Notes under the pieces: model-generated
The model's input: only the letters and a program-made list of their open reading frames with translations
Databases searched by the model: none
What the model was told of the DNA's origin: nothing
Part shown: positions 28,014 to 36,676 of the stretch, piece by piece
How the letters are laid out: the number at the start of each line of letters is the position of its first letter
How positions within the stretch are numbered: position 1 is the stretch's first letter
Program-made: the position numbers and the translations under genes
Assembly (NCBI GenBank): GCA_965140775.1
Contig: OZ223471.1
Location: 248,001-312,000, forward strand
Length of the DNA: 64,000 nt
Direction of reading: 5' to 3'
Source of the DNA: UBA6244 sp965140775
Lineage (GTDB): Bacteria > Bacteroidota > Bacteroidia > Bacteroidales > F082

Positions 28014-29165
28014 TTAAAGTACAAATTCCCAAAAGTTGTCAGAGGTAATACATTTAAAATCTGAACCGTAGTTTTCGACCCATGATTTTGGTGCTTTTTC
28101 TGCCGTCTTTTTGTATTTGATTTCGTAGCCAAAGAGCTTTCCCGATTTTTCTTCAACATAATCTAACTCTGCACCGGTATAGGTTCGCCAAAAATAGGAC
28201 GAAACGTGGCGTTGATGGTACGCGGATGCCTTTAATCGTTCTGCAATAACGAAATTTTCCCAAAGAGCCCCACGATCGTTACGCATCTTAAGCATGGAAA
28301 AATTATTGATAATCGCATTGCGTACACCACAATCCCAAAAATATATTTTGTCGCGTTTGCTTATTTCTTTTCTGAGATTACGACTGAAGCCCCCAAGCCG
28401 AAACACAATGAAAGATTGTTCCAATAGATCAATGTAGTTGTTCACGGTTTCCTGACTCATTCCCAGTTGTTTGGCAAGTTCATTCAATGAAACTTCCGAT
28501 CCGATCTGAAAGGCCAGAAGTTGCAGTAAATCTCTTATTTTGCTGCTGTTTCTAATCTGGCTTAAGGCAATAATGTCCTTATAAAGGTAGGCATCTGAAA
28601 GTTCAAGCAGATATTTTTCTTTTAGACCTAAAGATGACTGGTTAAGTATGTCGGGATACAATCCAAAAATCATCCATTGTTCAAGCCGTTCCTGCATCTC
28701 AAAAGGATTAAAATCCGCTCTCAACTCGGATAATGCAATGGGGTACAGTGTAAAGGTTGAAGTTCGTCCCGTGAGTGGTTCCTTAACTTTGTTAGCCAAA
28801 TCGAGCGATGAGGATCCTGTAACCAACAAACGCAATGATGGCAGATTATCGTGTAGTATCTTTAGGTTAATACCAATGTCGGGTATCCGTTGAGCCTCGT
28901 CAATGAATAGCAGATCATACCCGCTGACAAATAGTTTCAATTTATTGAGGTCGCGGGATGAAAGCACATCAACGTACCGAGATTCGTCGGCATTGACATT
29001 CAGTACCTTCAACTTCCGGTTACCCTCAGGAGAAGCAAGTGTGGCCAAAAAATCGTTGGAAAGGGTTGTTTTGCCTGTTTGCCGTGCCCCATAAAGAATG
29101 ATGATTTTGTTTGATTGAGAATAGCTCTCGCGAAGCAATGGTAATAGATTCCGTTTTACTTTCAT
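28014..29165 (-). CDS. AAA ATPase with DUF4143 domain, second copy
   Basis: A 383-residue AAA_14/DUF4143 ATPase. Walker A is GARQTGKT (26-33), Walker B LLFIDEAQRI (85-94), and LLVTGSSSLDLANK is the sensor-like segment. A winged-helix region (VSLNELAKQLGMSQETVNNYI) is unusually clear, and the C-terminal GAELDYVEEKSGKLFGYEIKYKK keeps the E...ExK-like nuclease motif. It is more distant from the first copy (3220-4437) than a recent duplication would be. It is convergent with ssnA. Two palindromes, TTCACGTGAA, precede it. Confidence 0.85.
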   Translation of the reverse strand: MKVKRNLLPLLRESYSQSNKIIILYGARQTGKTTLSNDFLATLASPEGNRKLKVLNVNADESRYVDVLSSRDLNKLKLFVSGYDLLFIDEAQRIPDIGINLKILHDNLPSLRLLVTGSSSLDLANKVKEPLTGRTSTFTLYPIALSELRADFNPFEMQERLEQWMIFGLYPDILNQSSLGLKEKYLLELSDAYLYKDIIALSQIRNSSKIRDLLQLLAFQIGSEVSLNELAKQLGMSQETVNNYIDLLEQSFIVFRLGGFSRNLRKEISKRDKIYFWDCGVRNAIINNFSMLKMRNDRGALWENFVIAERLKASAYHQRHVSSYFWRTYTGAELDYVEEKSGKLFGYEIKYKKTAEKAPKSWVENYGSDFKCITSDNFWEFVL

Positions 29166-29255
29166 GACGTCTTTGCTTTTTACCGAACGAAGATGTATTA
29201 GTACGTGCCTCCAAATGGCATTTTCAAGAGCAAAGGTAGTAAATAATTATTTCTA

Positions 29256-29318
29256 TTCGAAAAATTCACGTGAAAATTTCGAGTATATCTGAAAAATTCA
29301 CGTGAAATTTTCGATTAG
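29256..29318. promoter_or_regulatory. Tandem palindromic sites upstream of DUF4143 ATPase 2
   Basis: The palindrome TTCACGTGAA occurs at 29265-29274 and 29297-29306, 32 bp apart, each inside a longer near-palindrome of the form GAAAAATTCACGTGAAA. They lie 100-140 bp upstream of the ATPase start and look like operators. Note that the region is also upstream of the divergent ArsC-like gene. Confidence 0.5.
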
Positions 29319-29405
29319 GTCTGGATTTTGTGGTTTTTGTCCATCCGTTTGCGCCTGAAGTTATCATCTTTTTTCCTTGTTTAGAATCGTCATTAAATAA
29401 CTTTT

Positions 29406-29439
29406 TTTGTTCATTTTTCACAAAGAAAACCTAACTTTG
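29406..29439 (+). promoter_or_regulatory. Promoter of ArsC-like gene and fumC
   Basis: TTTG at 29406-29409 and TAACTTTG at 29432-29439, 22 bases apart, resemble the Bacteroidota -33/-7 pair. The predicted start is about 15 bases before the ArsC-like ATG. Confidence 0.55.
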
Positions 29440-29461
29440 GGCTTCCTAAATTTATTCACAA

Positions 29462-29803
29462 ATGATTGAAATATACCACAATCCCCGTTGCAAAAAATCA
29501 CGTGCCGGACTTCAATATGTTCAGGAAAGGACTTCGGACTTCGAAATCATCGATTACCTTAAAAATCCATTGACAGAGAAGGAGTTGGAGGTGCTGCTGA
29601 TGAAACTCAACAAAAAGCCCTTCGACATGGTACGTACCCAGGAAGCCGTGTACAAAAGTGAATTGAAAGGAAAACAATTTACCGACCACGAATGGGTGAA
29701 AATCATGGTTGAAAATCCCAAACTCATCAAACGACCCATCGTGGTGAAAGGCAACAAAGCCGTGTGGGGCGACCCTGCCGAAGCCATTAGCGTACTTTTT
29801 TAA
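29462..29803 (+). CDS. ArsC/Spx-family thioredoxin-fold protein
   Basis: A 113-residue ArsC-family protein. Cys10 in YHNPRCKKSR is the reactive Cys of glutaredoxin-dependent arsenate reductases (CxxS type, so not an Spx CxxC redox switch), and LIKRPIVVKGNKAVWG carries the conserved Arg-Pro loop. The third ArsC Arg pattern is only partly clear, so it may be a YfgD-like general reductase. It lies 43 bp before fumC in the same direction and no ars genes are nearby, so arsenate may not be its substrate. Confidence 0.82.
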   Translation: MIEIYHNPRCKKSRAGLQYVQERTSDFEIIDYLKNPLTEKELEVLLMKLNKKPFDMVRTQEAVYKSELKGKQFTDHEWVKIMVENPKLIKRPIVVKGNKAVWGDPAEAISVLF

Positions 29804-29846
29804 CAGAATCCAATAATACAATTACACAGCTATAAAAATTAAAACC

Positions 29847-31232
29847 ATGAACTACAGAATTGAACACGACACCATGGGCGAGGTACAAGTTCCTGCCGAC
29901 AAATATTGGGGTGCCCAAACTCAACGATCCAAAGAAAATTTCAAAATCGGACCCGAAGGTTCCATGCCCGAAGAAATTATCATGGCCTTTGCTTACCTTA
30001 AAAAGGCGGCTGCCCTTACCAATGCCGACTTGGGTGTGTTGACCAAAGAAAAAGCCACACTCATTGCCCAAGCCGCCGACGAAATTCTGGAAGGCAAGCT
30101 GGCCGGAAACTTCCCGTTGGTGATTTGGCAAACGGGGTCAGGTACCCAATCGAATATGAACATGAACGAAGTAATTGCCAACCGCGGTCATGTGATTAAC
30201 GGTGGAAAGCTGGAAGATAAAGCAAAGGCACTGCATCCCAACGATGATGTCAACAAATCGCAGTCGTCCAACGATACTTTCCCCACGGCCATGCACATTG
30301 CCGCATACAAGCTCATTATGGAAGTGACCATTCCCGGTGTTCAAAAACTGCGCGATGCCCTGAACGAAAAAGCCGAAGCCTTCAAGTCCATCGTAAAAAC
30401 AGGTCGTACCCACCTGATGGATGCCACCCCGTTGACACTCGGACAAGAATTTTCAGGCTATGTGGCTCAGCTCGATTTCGGACTAAAAGCCTTAAAAAAT
30501 ACCCTTCCTCACCTCACACAGTTGGCACTTGGCGGTACCGCCGTTGGAACGGGACTCAATACACCCAAAGGTTATGCCGAAAAAGTAGCCGAAAAAATTG
30601 GCGAACTTACCGGATTTCCTTTTGTTACGGCAGAAAACAAATTCGAAGCTTTGTCGGCCCATGATGCCATCGTGGAAACTTCAGGAGCGCTGAAACAACT
30701 GGCCGTCAGCTTGATGCATATTGGAAATAACATCCGCACCCTGGCTTCCGGTCCCCGTTGCAGTATTGGTGAAATCCAGCTGCCCGCCAACGAACCCGGC
30801 TCGAGCATCATGCCCGGAAAGGTAAACCCAACCCAAAACGAAGCCTTAACCATGGTTTGTGCTCAGGTAATTGGCAACGACGCCGCCATCACTGTGGGAG
30901 GTATGCAAGGCCATTTTCAACTCAATGTATTTAAACCGGTGATGATTGCCAACTTGCTGCAAGCTGCTCGTTTACTTGGTGATGCCTGTGTTTCATTCAC
31001 CGATAACGCCGTGGTGGGCATCGAACCCAACTACCGCGTGTTGGAGGAAAAACTGGAAAATTCGCTCATGTTGGTCACCGCCCTGAACACCCACATTGGA
31101 TACGAAAAGGCAGCCAAAATTGCCAAAAAAGCCCATGCCGAAGGCACCACCTTGCGGGAAGCAGCTTTGGAACTGGGATTTTTAACCGATGAAGAATTCA
31201 CACTTTGGGTAGATCCCAGAAAGATGATTTAA
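29847..31232 (+). CDS. fumC: Class II fumarate hydratase
   Basis: Interconverts fumarate and malate in the cytoplasm; an iron-free, oxygen-stable enzyme. The 461 residues match the FumC length and carry WQTGSGTQSNMNMNEV (substrate site), KSQSSNDTFPTAMH, TGRTHLMDATPLTLGQEFSG with the catalytic His, and the lyase signature GSSIMPGKVNPTQNE. A strong intrinsic terminator follows at 31272. It probably shares a message with the ArsC-like gene. Confidence 0.96.
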   Translation: MNYRIEHDTMGEVQVPADKYWGAQTQRSKENFKIGPEGSMPEEIIMAFAYLKKAAALTNADLGVLTKEKATLIAQAADEILEGKLAGNFPLVIWQTGSGTQSNMNMNEVIANRGHVINGGKLEDKAKALHPNDDVNKSQSSNDTFPTAMHIAAYKLIMEVTIPGVQKLRDALNEKAEAFKSIVKTGRTHLMDATPLTLGQEFSGYVAQLDFGLKALKNTLPHLTQLALGGTAVGTGLNTPKGYAEKVAEKIGELTGFPFVTAENKFEALSAHDAIVETSGALKQLAVSLMHIGNNIRTLASGPRCSIGEIQLPANEPGSSIMPGKVNPTQNEALTMVCAQVIGNDAAITVGGMQGHFQLNVFKPVMIANLLQAARLLGDACVSFTDNAVVGIEPNYRVLEEKLENSLMLVTALNTHIGYEKAAKIAKKAHAEGTTLREAALELGFLTDEEFTLWVDPRKMI

Positions 31233-31271
31233 TTTGAATATTTCTTCTTGTTAGTTTTAAATTGTTGATTA

Positions 31272-31303
31272 GCCGTCCTGAATTTTTTCAGGGCGGCTTT
31301 TTT
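31272..31303 (+). terminator. Intrinsic terminator after fumC
   Basis: GCCGTCCTGAA, a short T loop, TTCAGGGCGGC, then six T: an eleven-pair stem (one G-T) with a T tract, forty bases after the fumC stop. Confidence 0.9.
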
Positions 31304-31324
31304 GATGGGTTGGGAGTCCCTTTT

Positions 31325-31483
31325 GCTTCAAGCGTCCACACTTGAAACTCCTCCTTGCTTCAAGCGTCCACGCTTGAAGTTTTCGATCCCATCGTTTCCC
31401 TGAACAAATAACTGCTTCAAGGGGCCACACTTGAAGCTATAGACCCATCATCCCCTTTTGCTTCAAGCGTCCACGCTTGAAGC
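31325..31483. repeat. Four REP-like hairpin units
   Basis: Near-palindromic units of about 24 bp with the core CTTCAAGCGTCCACGCTTGAAG at 31325-31346, 31357-31379, 31414-31437 and 31460-31483. Spacing is irregular (10, 34 and 22 bp). They fill the gap between the fumC terminator and the mazF remnant and can fold as hairpins in either strand. No gene is seen among them. Confidence 0.8.
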
Positions 31484-31559
31484 TATCCACCTCGTTTCAC
31501 TGAACTTTTTTGTCCCATTGCGACTTACTCTCCTTGCAAACGAATGCTTAATTTCAATA

Positions 31560-31886
31560 TCATATAATATCATCCAGACCTTGTTTCAGATCAATCAATT
31601 GCTCCTTGGAAATCATTCCTATTTTACTCACCAACCGTTCTTTGGAAATGGATCGGATATGGAAAGTCATCACCTCCGACCGCTGAGTAATACCGTTTAT
31701 TACATTGGTTTCCAGTATAGTACTTCCCTAATATTTCTTTTTCTTTGAAGTCAGCGGACAAGCAATTACCACCGGCAGGTAGGTGTTCATCAAATCACCA
31801 ATGATAATGACTACCGAACGAATCTCATGTTGCTGACTACCTTTCACAGGGTTCAGATCAGCATACCAAATTTCCCGCTGTTTCAT
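31560..31886 (-). pseudogene. mazF: mazF/pemK-like toxin with one in-frame stop
   Basis: Reads as an intact MazF/PemK endoribonuclease of 108 codons except for a TAG at 31728-31730. The N-terminal part has REIWYADLNPVKGSQQHEIR, EIRSVVIIIGDLMN and PVVIACPLTSK, typical of the family; after the TAG the same frame continues GSTILETN, then RSEVMTFHIRSISKERL and ISKEQL, the expected C-terminus. So a single nonsense change, without frameshift, removes the second half, which carries conserved structural and RNA-binding residues. The start overlaps the degenerate antitoxin stop (ATGA). Confidence 0.85.
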
Positions 31887-32115
31887 ACGTTCAATTGTTT
31901 CAGATAGTCCTCCATACCTTCTTCGGCTATTTCCAGCAGTTCGGTATAATTGGCGGTCTGTTTGTGGATTGAACATACTCGGCGTGTGTCAGTTGGTCGA
32001 GATAAATCTGTAAAGCTTTTTCAATGAATTTTTTTTGGGCGTGGACAGTCGCTTGGCCATGCCCTTAAGCTTTTAAAGCAAGTCGTCGGGTAAAGTACTG
32101 GTGAAAGGTGGTCAT
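31883..32115 (-). pseudogene. Ribbon-helix-helix antitoxin remnant
   Basis: Partner of the mazF remnant. Fragments in three frames can be joined into an RHH antitoxin: FTSTLPDDLL, then MAKRLSTPKK, IEKALQIYLDQLTHAEYVQS, then QTANYTELLEIAEEGMEDYL and a stop overlapping the mazF ATG. At least three indels and one stop separate them, so it cannot make a functional protein. A MITE-like element begins 17 bases upstream of its ATG and would have displaced the promoter. Confidence 0.8.
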
Positions 32116-32131
32116 GCATTTATATTTTTTA

Positions 32132-32350
32132 TCATTGTTGTCCAGTAAAATTAAGCAGAAAACGCTATAATGCTTATTATTTGTCGTCCGCCTATGGCGG
32201 ACTTCACTAAAGTGGGGGTTGTTTCATATTCTACCCATATTTAGCCCCTAACGGGGCTGTCCCGTAGGGACAAGATGTTGGTAGAAAGCAAATTAAAGTC
32301 TCCATAAAGTCCCGTAGGGACGATATATTTTTTTAACCGGACATCAATGA
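32132..32350. mobile_element. MITE-like element, copy A
   Basis: A 219-bp element with 19-bp terminal inverted repeats of the form TCATTGNTGTCCRGTNAAA, no coding capacity, and an internal set of palindromes (TAGCCCCTAACGGGGCT, GTCCCGTAGGGAC). A second copy at 60133-60349 is closely similar over its whole length. Flanks carry the short direct repeat TTTTTA (32126-32131 and 32351-32356), a possible target duplication, though the region is AT-rich. Confidence 0.75.
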
Positions 32351-32412
32351 TTTTTAATTTACAAAATGTAAATATTAAGTAGAAAACAGCGAAGTCAATA
32401 GACAATTAGGTG

Positions 32413-33594
32413 TTACAACACAACCAACTTGATCGACTTTTCATTCAATTGGCCAGACTCCACTACAACGAAGTATATTCCTCTGGACCAAGAAGATACA
32501 TCGATGGATATCTGTCCCCTGGAAGGTATGCCGGAAGTAATCATGATACGCCCCGAAATGTCCTTGATGGAAATGGTGCTTTCTTCAATGGATTTGGAAT
32601 GGATCGTCACTTGATCCTTGGCCGGATTGGGAAAAATGGTTAGTTGTTGCACATTAGGATTTTCTGAAACAGAACTCAAAATATGTTCTACCGCATTGGA
32701 ATAGTACCAATCTCCAAAAGTGCCGGTTTCCTCATCCAGCTTTTGTAAACCATAAGCATAATAACCTGTTGGCGCCGTAGCCAAAGTCGAGTCGAGATAT
32801 TCCTCCTGCATCGGAGGCAAAGAGTCGATCACGGTCAGCAAACCATCCTCAGGAGTTTCTCCCAAACCCGGGTCGAAATCGGAAATTCGTGCTACCACCA
32901 TATTTGGGATATTCCTCTGTCTTGCCGGCATTTCGTGTTTGGAAGTGTTGCAGGTAACCGCCCTGATCATAAAATCCTGAAAGGGTGATAGTTGCCATTG
33001 TCCGCCGTTGGGCATGCGCGCATAAGATTGATTTGCTCGGGGCATTTCATTGTCAATTCCTATGGGGGCGGAGGTAGTGCTTGATCCCAATTGTCTCATT
33101 CCCAAATAAAAAATGCCGTCTTCATCCGGTGCATCCAGACCTTCGCAACGAACCCAAAAGTAATTTTCTACGGTGATGACCACCGAATCCAATAAAGTGC
33201 CGGGCATACCATCCACTCCATCGTTGTCATAAGCCACCAACAAAAAATCCGTTCCCAAAAACTCATTTCCTTGGGGGAAACTTCCGTCGCCCACGTGAAT
33301 CATGGCGCCAACTACCTGTGTCGACTGTCCCAGATTGAATTTGACCACCATTTCGCCACCGGAAATGACCCATACCGTCATTTCATCGCAACTGCCATCG
33401 TCATAATAGGTGTATCCGCTTTCACTCCATTGTACATGAGCCGCCAAATCGTTGTTCACGATGGTAGTGCTTAATTCGCAAAAAGTAGTATTGGGAAAAT
33501 TACTGGTGTTTGCCTGTTGGGCTTCCAACCGGAATGGCATGATGATAATGCAGTACACGCATATCATCAGGTACATTTGAAAGTTTGTTTTCAT
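32413..33594 (-). CDS. Secreted protein with type IX secretion C-terminal sorting domain
   Basis: A 393-residue exported protein: a signal peptide (about 1-25, ending LEAQQA), a large beta-rich body with WVISGGEMVVKFNLGQ and YFWVRCEGLDAPDEDGIFYLGMRQ segments, and a T9SS type A sorting domain at the end (LTIFPNPAKDQVTIHS, ISIKDISGRI, GIYFVVVESG). The body resembles uncharacterised Bacteroidota surface proteins. It should be translocated across the outer membrane and attached to the surface or released. Substrate and role are unknown. Confidence 0.82.
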   Translation of the reverse strand: MKTNFQMYLMICVYCIIIMPFRLEAQQANTSNFPNTTFCELSTTIVNNDLAAHVQWSESGYTYYDDGSCDEMTVWVISGGEMVVKFNLGQSTQVVGAMIHVGDGSFPQGNEFLGTDFLLVAYDNDGVDGMPGTLLDSVVITVENYFWVRCEGLDAPDEDGIFYLGMRQLGSSTTSAPIGIDNEMPRANQSYARMPNGGQWQLSPFQDFMIRAVTCNTSKHEMPARQRNIPNMVVARISDFDPGLGETPEDGLLTVIDSLPPMQEEYLDSTLATAPTGYYAYGLQKLDEETGTFGDWYYSNAVEHILSSVSENPNVQQLTIFPNPAKDQVTIHSKSIEESTISIKDISGRIMITSGIPSRGQISIDVSSWSRGIYFVVVESGQLNEKSIKLVVL

Positions 33595-33618
33595 ACTTTG
33601 AGGTTTGAACTTCCAAAG

Positions 33619-35943
33619 CTATAAAAAAATCGAACAGCTATTTCTTTTTGCCCTTAAAAATCCGATCAAAAAAACGTCCCACTTTGCTACGTTTTTTATC
33701 CTCCGTTTTCTGGTCCTGCTGAAGAACCGAATCCTGCACGGCTCCACTATCTTCTTCTTTTCGGTAAGGCGATTGATAAAACCTTCGAGTCCCTTTTCGC
33801 GGAATGCCGGACACGCAACCACACTATCGTTGTTCAGCACAAAGGGCACAAGGTATTCGGATCGAAGGGGGACATTTTTCTCCATATTTTGCAAAGTGCT
33901 TCCTGCAATGGGCAAGGCCAGGGCCGAACCGCTTCCCAATCCTGTGACAAAATGAATGGAAGGATCGCTGGCACCCACACGAACACCTACCACCAGCTTA
34001 GGGGTATAGGCCATAAACCAGGCATCGGTGTAGTTCTGAGCAGTTCCGGTTTTGCCGGCCAAATCGCAAGTCAGGCCATAGGTGTTGCGCAATCGCGTTC
34101 CTGTTCCGCTGTTGACGGCTGTTTGCAACATTCGGGTAAGTTCCTCGGCAATAATGGGTTGCATGGATTGTCGCTTTTCCTGCTCTGGTTGTTCCCAAAT
34201 CACCTGACCTTGTGCATCCACAATCTTCCGGATTATATTCAACTCTTCGTAAAATTCGCCACCACGGGCAAAGGCGCCATACACTTTCACCATCTCCAAC
34301 AGGGAAATTTCTGCCGTTCCCAATGCCAACGAGGGGGTTTCGTTTCGTGGAATGTCCAGATCGAGCCGATAGCAAAAATTCCGCAGGGCTTCGTGGCCTA
34401 CCTTAAAATATAAATCCACCGTAGGAAGGTTCATGGAGTGCGCCAAAGCATACCACAGTGCCACACGGGTGTCGTCGCTGCTGGTATGGTCGTAGTTTTC
34501 GGGCGACCAGCCATTATATTCTTCGTAGGTTTTCTGCACATTGTCCAAATAAGTGCAAGGGGTGTATCCTTCTTCGAGGGACGTGGCATATACCAATGGT
34601 TTGAAGGTGGAAGCGGCTTGTCGTTTGGCCAGCACCTGATCGTAGGGCAGATAGCGAAAATTGTTTCCGCCAATCCAGGTGAGCACTTCCCCCGTTTCGG
34701 GATCCGTTATCAACACGGCAGCCTGCAACATGCGGGTATAATACCACAGGCTGTCCAATGAACTCATGTTGACTGTTTTCATACCATCGGGAGTTACCAA
34801 TTCCACTGGGTGGACTGCGGCGTTGGTGGCCAGTTGTTTTACAGTTTCCGACTGATTTTTCAGCCAGCTTTTTTTTGCATTTATGTTGGTCAATTGTTTG
34901 TCGAGAAGGGGCTGCATGGCGGTCAACTGTTTCCTTACGGCTTCTTCGGCCATGGTTTGCAGCCTGTAGTCGAGGGTAGTGTAAATACGAAGTCCGTCTT
35001 TTTCGATGTCGTAAGTTTGGTTTTGATACGACAGATCGTCCAGAATATTTTTGGCTTGTTTTTTCACCTGATGGACAAAATATCCGGCGGGTGCTTTTGT
35101 TTGCAGGTTGGAATATTTGAGTCCGAGATCCGTTTTTTGCAAACTGTCTTTTTCGCTTTCCGAAAGATAGCCTTCGTTTTTCATCAAGGCCAAAATCTGG
35201 TTGCGGCGTTGGAGGGCATTTTCGGGATGTAGCCGCGGATTGTAATAGGTGTTGGCTTTCAACATGCCCACCAAAACGGCAGATTCCTGTATGTTCAGGT
35301 CTTTGGCATGTTTACCGAAATACCTCGATGCTGCGGCCTCAATACCATACACCTGTTCGCCGAAAGGCACCGAATTGAGGTACAACAGCAGGATATCTTC
35401 TTTGGTATAAACCTTTTCGAGTCGGACGGCAATAATCGATTCCTTGATTTTGGCCACCGGCATGGAGAAAAAACTGTGGTCGTTGCGTCCGTAAAGGTTT
35501 TTGATGAGCTGTTGCGAAAGGGTGCTACCACCGCCACCACTTTTGTCGCCCAACAAAATGGATTTAAACAAAACCCGCATATAGCTGCGGCCATCCACGC
35601 CATTATGACTAAAATATCGTTTGTCTTCGGTGGAAACCAAAGCATTGACCAAATGCTGAGGCACCTCGTCCCAATGGATGTTGGTTCGGTTTTCGGCAAA
35701 CACTTTCCCGATAAGGGTACCATCCGATGCCAAAATCAGCGAGGCTTCTTCATTTTTAATGGCTTCGAGTTCCGATTTGGATGGAAGCGGCCCGAAAATT
35801 CCGATGTAAACTGCTCCGAAAAATAAGGCAGCCAACAGAATGAGGAGCAATGTCGTTTGAATGAAATACCTGAAAATCATTCTGCCACGTGATGGCATTT
35901 TATTTTTTCCTTTTTTTTTGATCGGTTTTTTTTTGGTCGCCAT
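33619..35943 (-). CDS. Penicillin-binding protein 1A (bifunctional transglycosylase/transpeptidase)
   Basis: A 774-residue class A PBP that polymerises and cross-links peptidoglycan in the periplasm. A basic cytoplasmic tail precedes a membrane helix (about 24-48). The GT51 domain shows LVSTEDKRYF with catalytic Glu106 and GGGGSTLSQQLIKNLY; the transpeptidase domain has AASTFKPLVYAT (nucleophile Ser near 444), the SMN-type motif and KTGTAQ near 629. ATG 35943 is chosen over an earlier in-frame start because it matches the family N-terminus and follows a TACCTTTG -7 box at 35965-35972 (minus strand). A basic tail of about 40 residues ends the protein. Confidence 0.93.
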   Translation of the reverse strand: MATKKKPIKKKGKNKMPSRGRMIFRYFIQTTLLLILLAALFFGAVYIGIFGPLPSKSELEAIKNEEASLILASDGTLIGKVFAENRTNIHWDEVPQHLVNALVSTEDKRYFSHNGVDGRSYMRVLFKSILLGDKSGGGGSTLSQQLIKNLYGRNDHSFFSMPVAKIKESIIAVRLEKVYTKEDILLLYLNSVPFGEQVYGIEAAASRYFGKHAKDLNIQESAVLVGMLKANTYYNPRLHPENALQRRNQILALMKNEGYLSESEKDSLQKTDLGLKYSNLQTKAPAGYFVHQVKKQAKNILDDLSYQNQTYDIEKDGLRIYTTLDYRLQTMAEEAVRKQLTAMQPLLDKQLTNINAKKSWLKNQSETVKQLATNAAVHPVELVTPDGMKTVNMSSLDSLWYYTRMLQAAVLITDPETGEVLTWIGGNNFRYLPYDQVLAKRQAASTFKPLVYATSLEEGYTPCTYLDNVQKTYEEYNGWSPENYDHTSSDDTRVALWYALAHSMNLPTVDLYFKVGHEALRNFCYRLDLDIPRNETPSLALGTAEISLLEMVKVYGAFARGGEFYEELNIIRKIVDAQGQVIWEQPEQEKRQSMQPIIAEELTRMLQTAVNSGTGTRLRNTYGLTCDLAGKTGTAQNYTDAWFMAYTPKLVVGVRVGASDPSIHFVTGLGSGSALALPIAGSTLQNMEKNVPLRSEYLVPFVLNNDSVVACPAFREKGLEGFINRLTEKKKIVEPCRIRFFSRTRKRRIKNVAKWDVFLIGFLRAKRNSCSIFL

Positions 35944-35964
35944 AGTTGGATTGATGCTGAAATG

Positions 35965-35972
35965 CAAAGGTA
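35965..35972 (-). promoter_or_regulatory. -7 box of PBP1A gene
   Basis: TACCTTTG followed by C on the minus strand fits TAnnTTTG; the implied start of transcription is about 15 bases upstream of the chosen ATG. Confidence 0.55.
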
Positions 35973-36074
35973 TAACGCCCTGCATTGGAAAATTGTATTT
36001 GCGCTAAGAAAGTTTGAATGGTATTTATACGTTACCGTGAATAAATGAATGATGCCTAACATGGCAATAAAACA

Positions 36075-36587
36075 TCACCCGTTTTTCAACAATTCCACAA
36101 TGTAAGGATGCAGCAACAACTTGGTCAACAAATAATTCTCATCTCCCGCCTCCCGAAGGATGTCCGAAATCTGGCGCTTTTTTTCTTCGTGATTCATTTC
36201 TGTTTGAAGTACTTGTTTTAAAATGCGTACCTGACTACCTCTCAACTCATCAAAAATGGTGTTGAGCAGGTCGTTCATTTGTTGATGGGAGGTCCTGTTT
36301 TTATCTGGTTTGCCCAATATTTCGAGCTCATCCATAGCCGATTGCAATATCTCAGCTGCCATGCGTTTGTTTCGTTCCAGATACGATTCGTTACCTACCG
36401 CATCCCGCAACGACCATGAATTAAATGTGTTATCTAGATCAAGCAATTGTTTGCTGCGTGGGTTGTTGGCGCCAAAAATACCATCGAGCATCAGGCAGGC
36501 TGAGGTTTTCCAAACATCCAGGTCGAAATGGGGTTCATGCAGCTTTTTCATCTGATTTTCAATCCATTTTATTTCATTGTGTGCCAT
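36075..36587 (-). CDS. Hypothetical helical protein
   Basis: A 170-residue protein that I do not recognise. It has no signal peptide or membrane segment and is predicted to be mostly helical, with charged heptad-like stretches (NKRMAAEILQSAMDELEI, NHEEKKRQISDILREAGDE). It is a clean open frame on the minus strand with normal codon use, ending 131 bp before the PBP1A ATG on the same strand and divergent from atpD with 89 bp between starts. It could be a cytoplasmic helical-bundle protein; nothing more specific is supported. Confidence 0.7.
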   Translation of the reverse strand: MAHNEIKWIENQMKKLHEPHFDLDVWKTSACLMLDGIFGANNPRSKQLLDLDNTFNSWSLRDAVGNESYLERNKRMAAEILQSAMDELEILGKPDKNRTSHQQMNDLLNTIFDELRGSQVRILKQVLQTEMNHEEKKRQISDILREAGDENYLLTKLLLHPYIVELLKNG

Positions 36588-36635
36588 GGTGTATAAGGTT
36601 TAGTGTAAAAATACATCATTTATTTAAGAAATTAC

Positions 36636-36643
36636 TATATTTG
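36636..36643 (+). promoter_or_regulatory. -7 box of atpDC
   Basis: TATATTTG followed by CG fits TAnnTTTG; start of transcription near 36650, giving a leader of about 27 bases before atpD. Confidence 0.6.
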
Positions 36644-36676
36644 CGCCCACATTAAATCCTTAAATCATTGCTCTTT

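Noticed and set aside
31325..31483. Possible CRISPR array
   Set aside because: Units are palindromic, imperfect and irregularly spaced, with no cas gene nearby; they fit REP-like hairpins.
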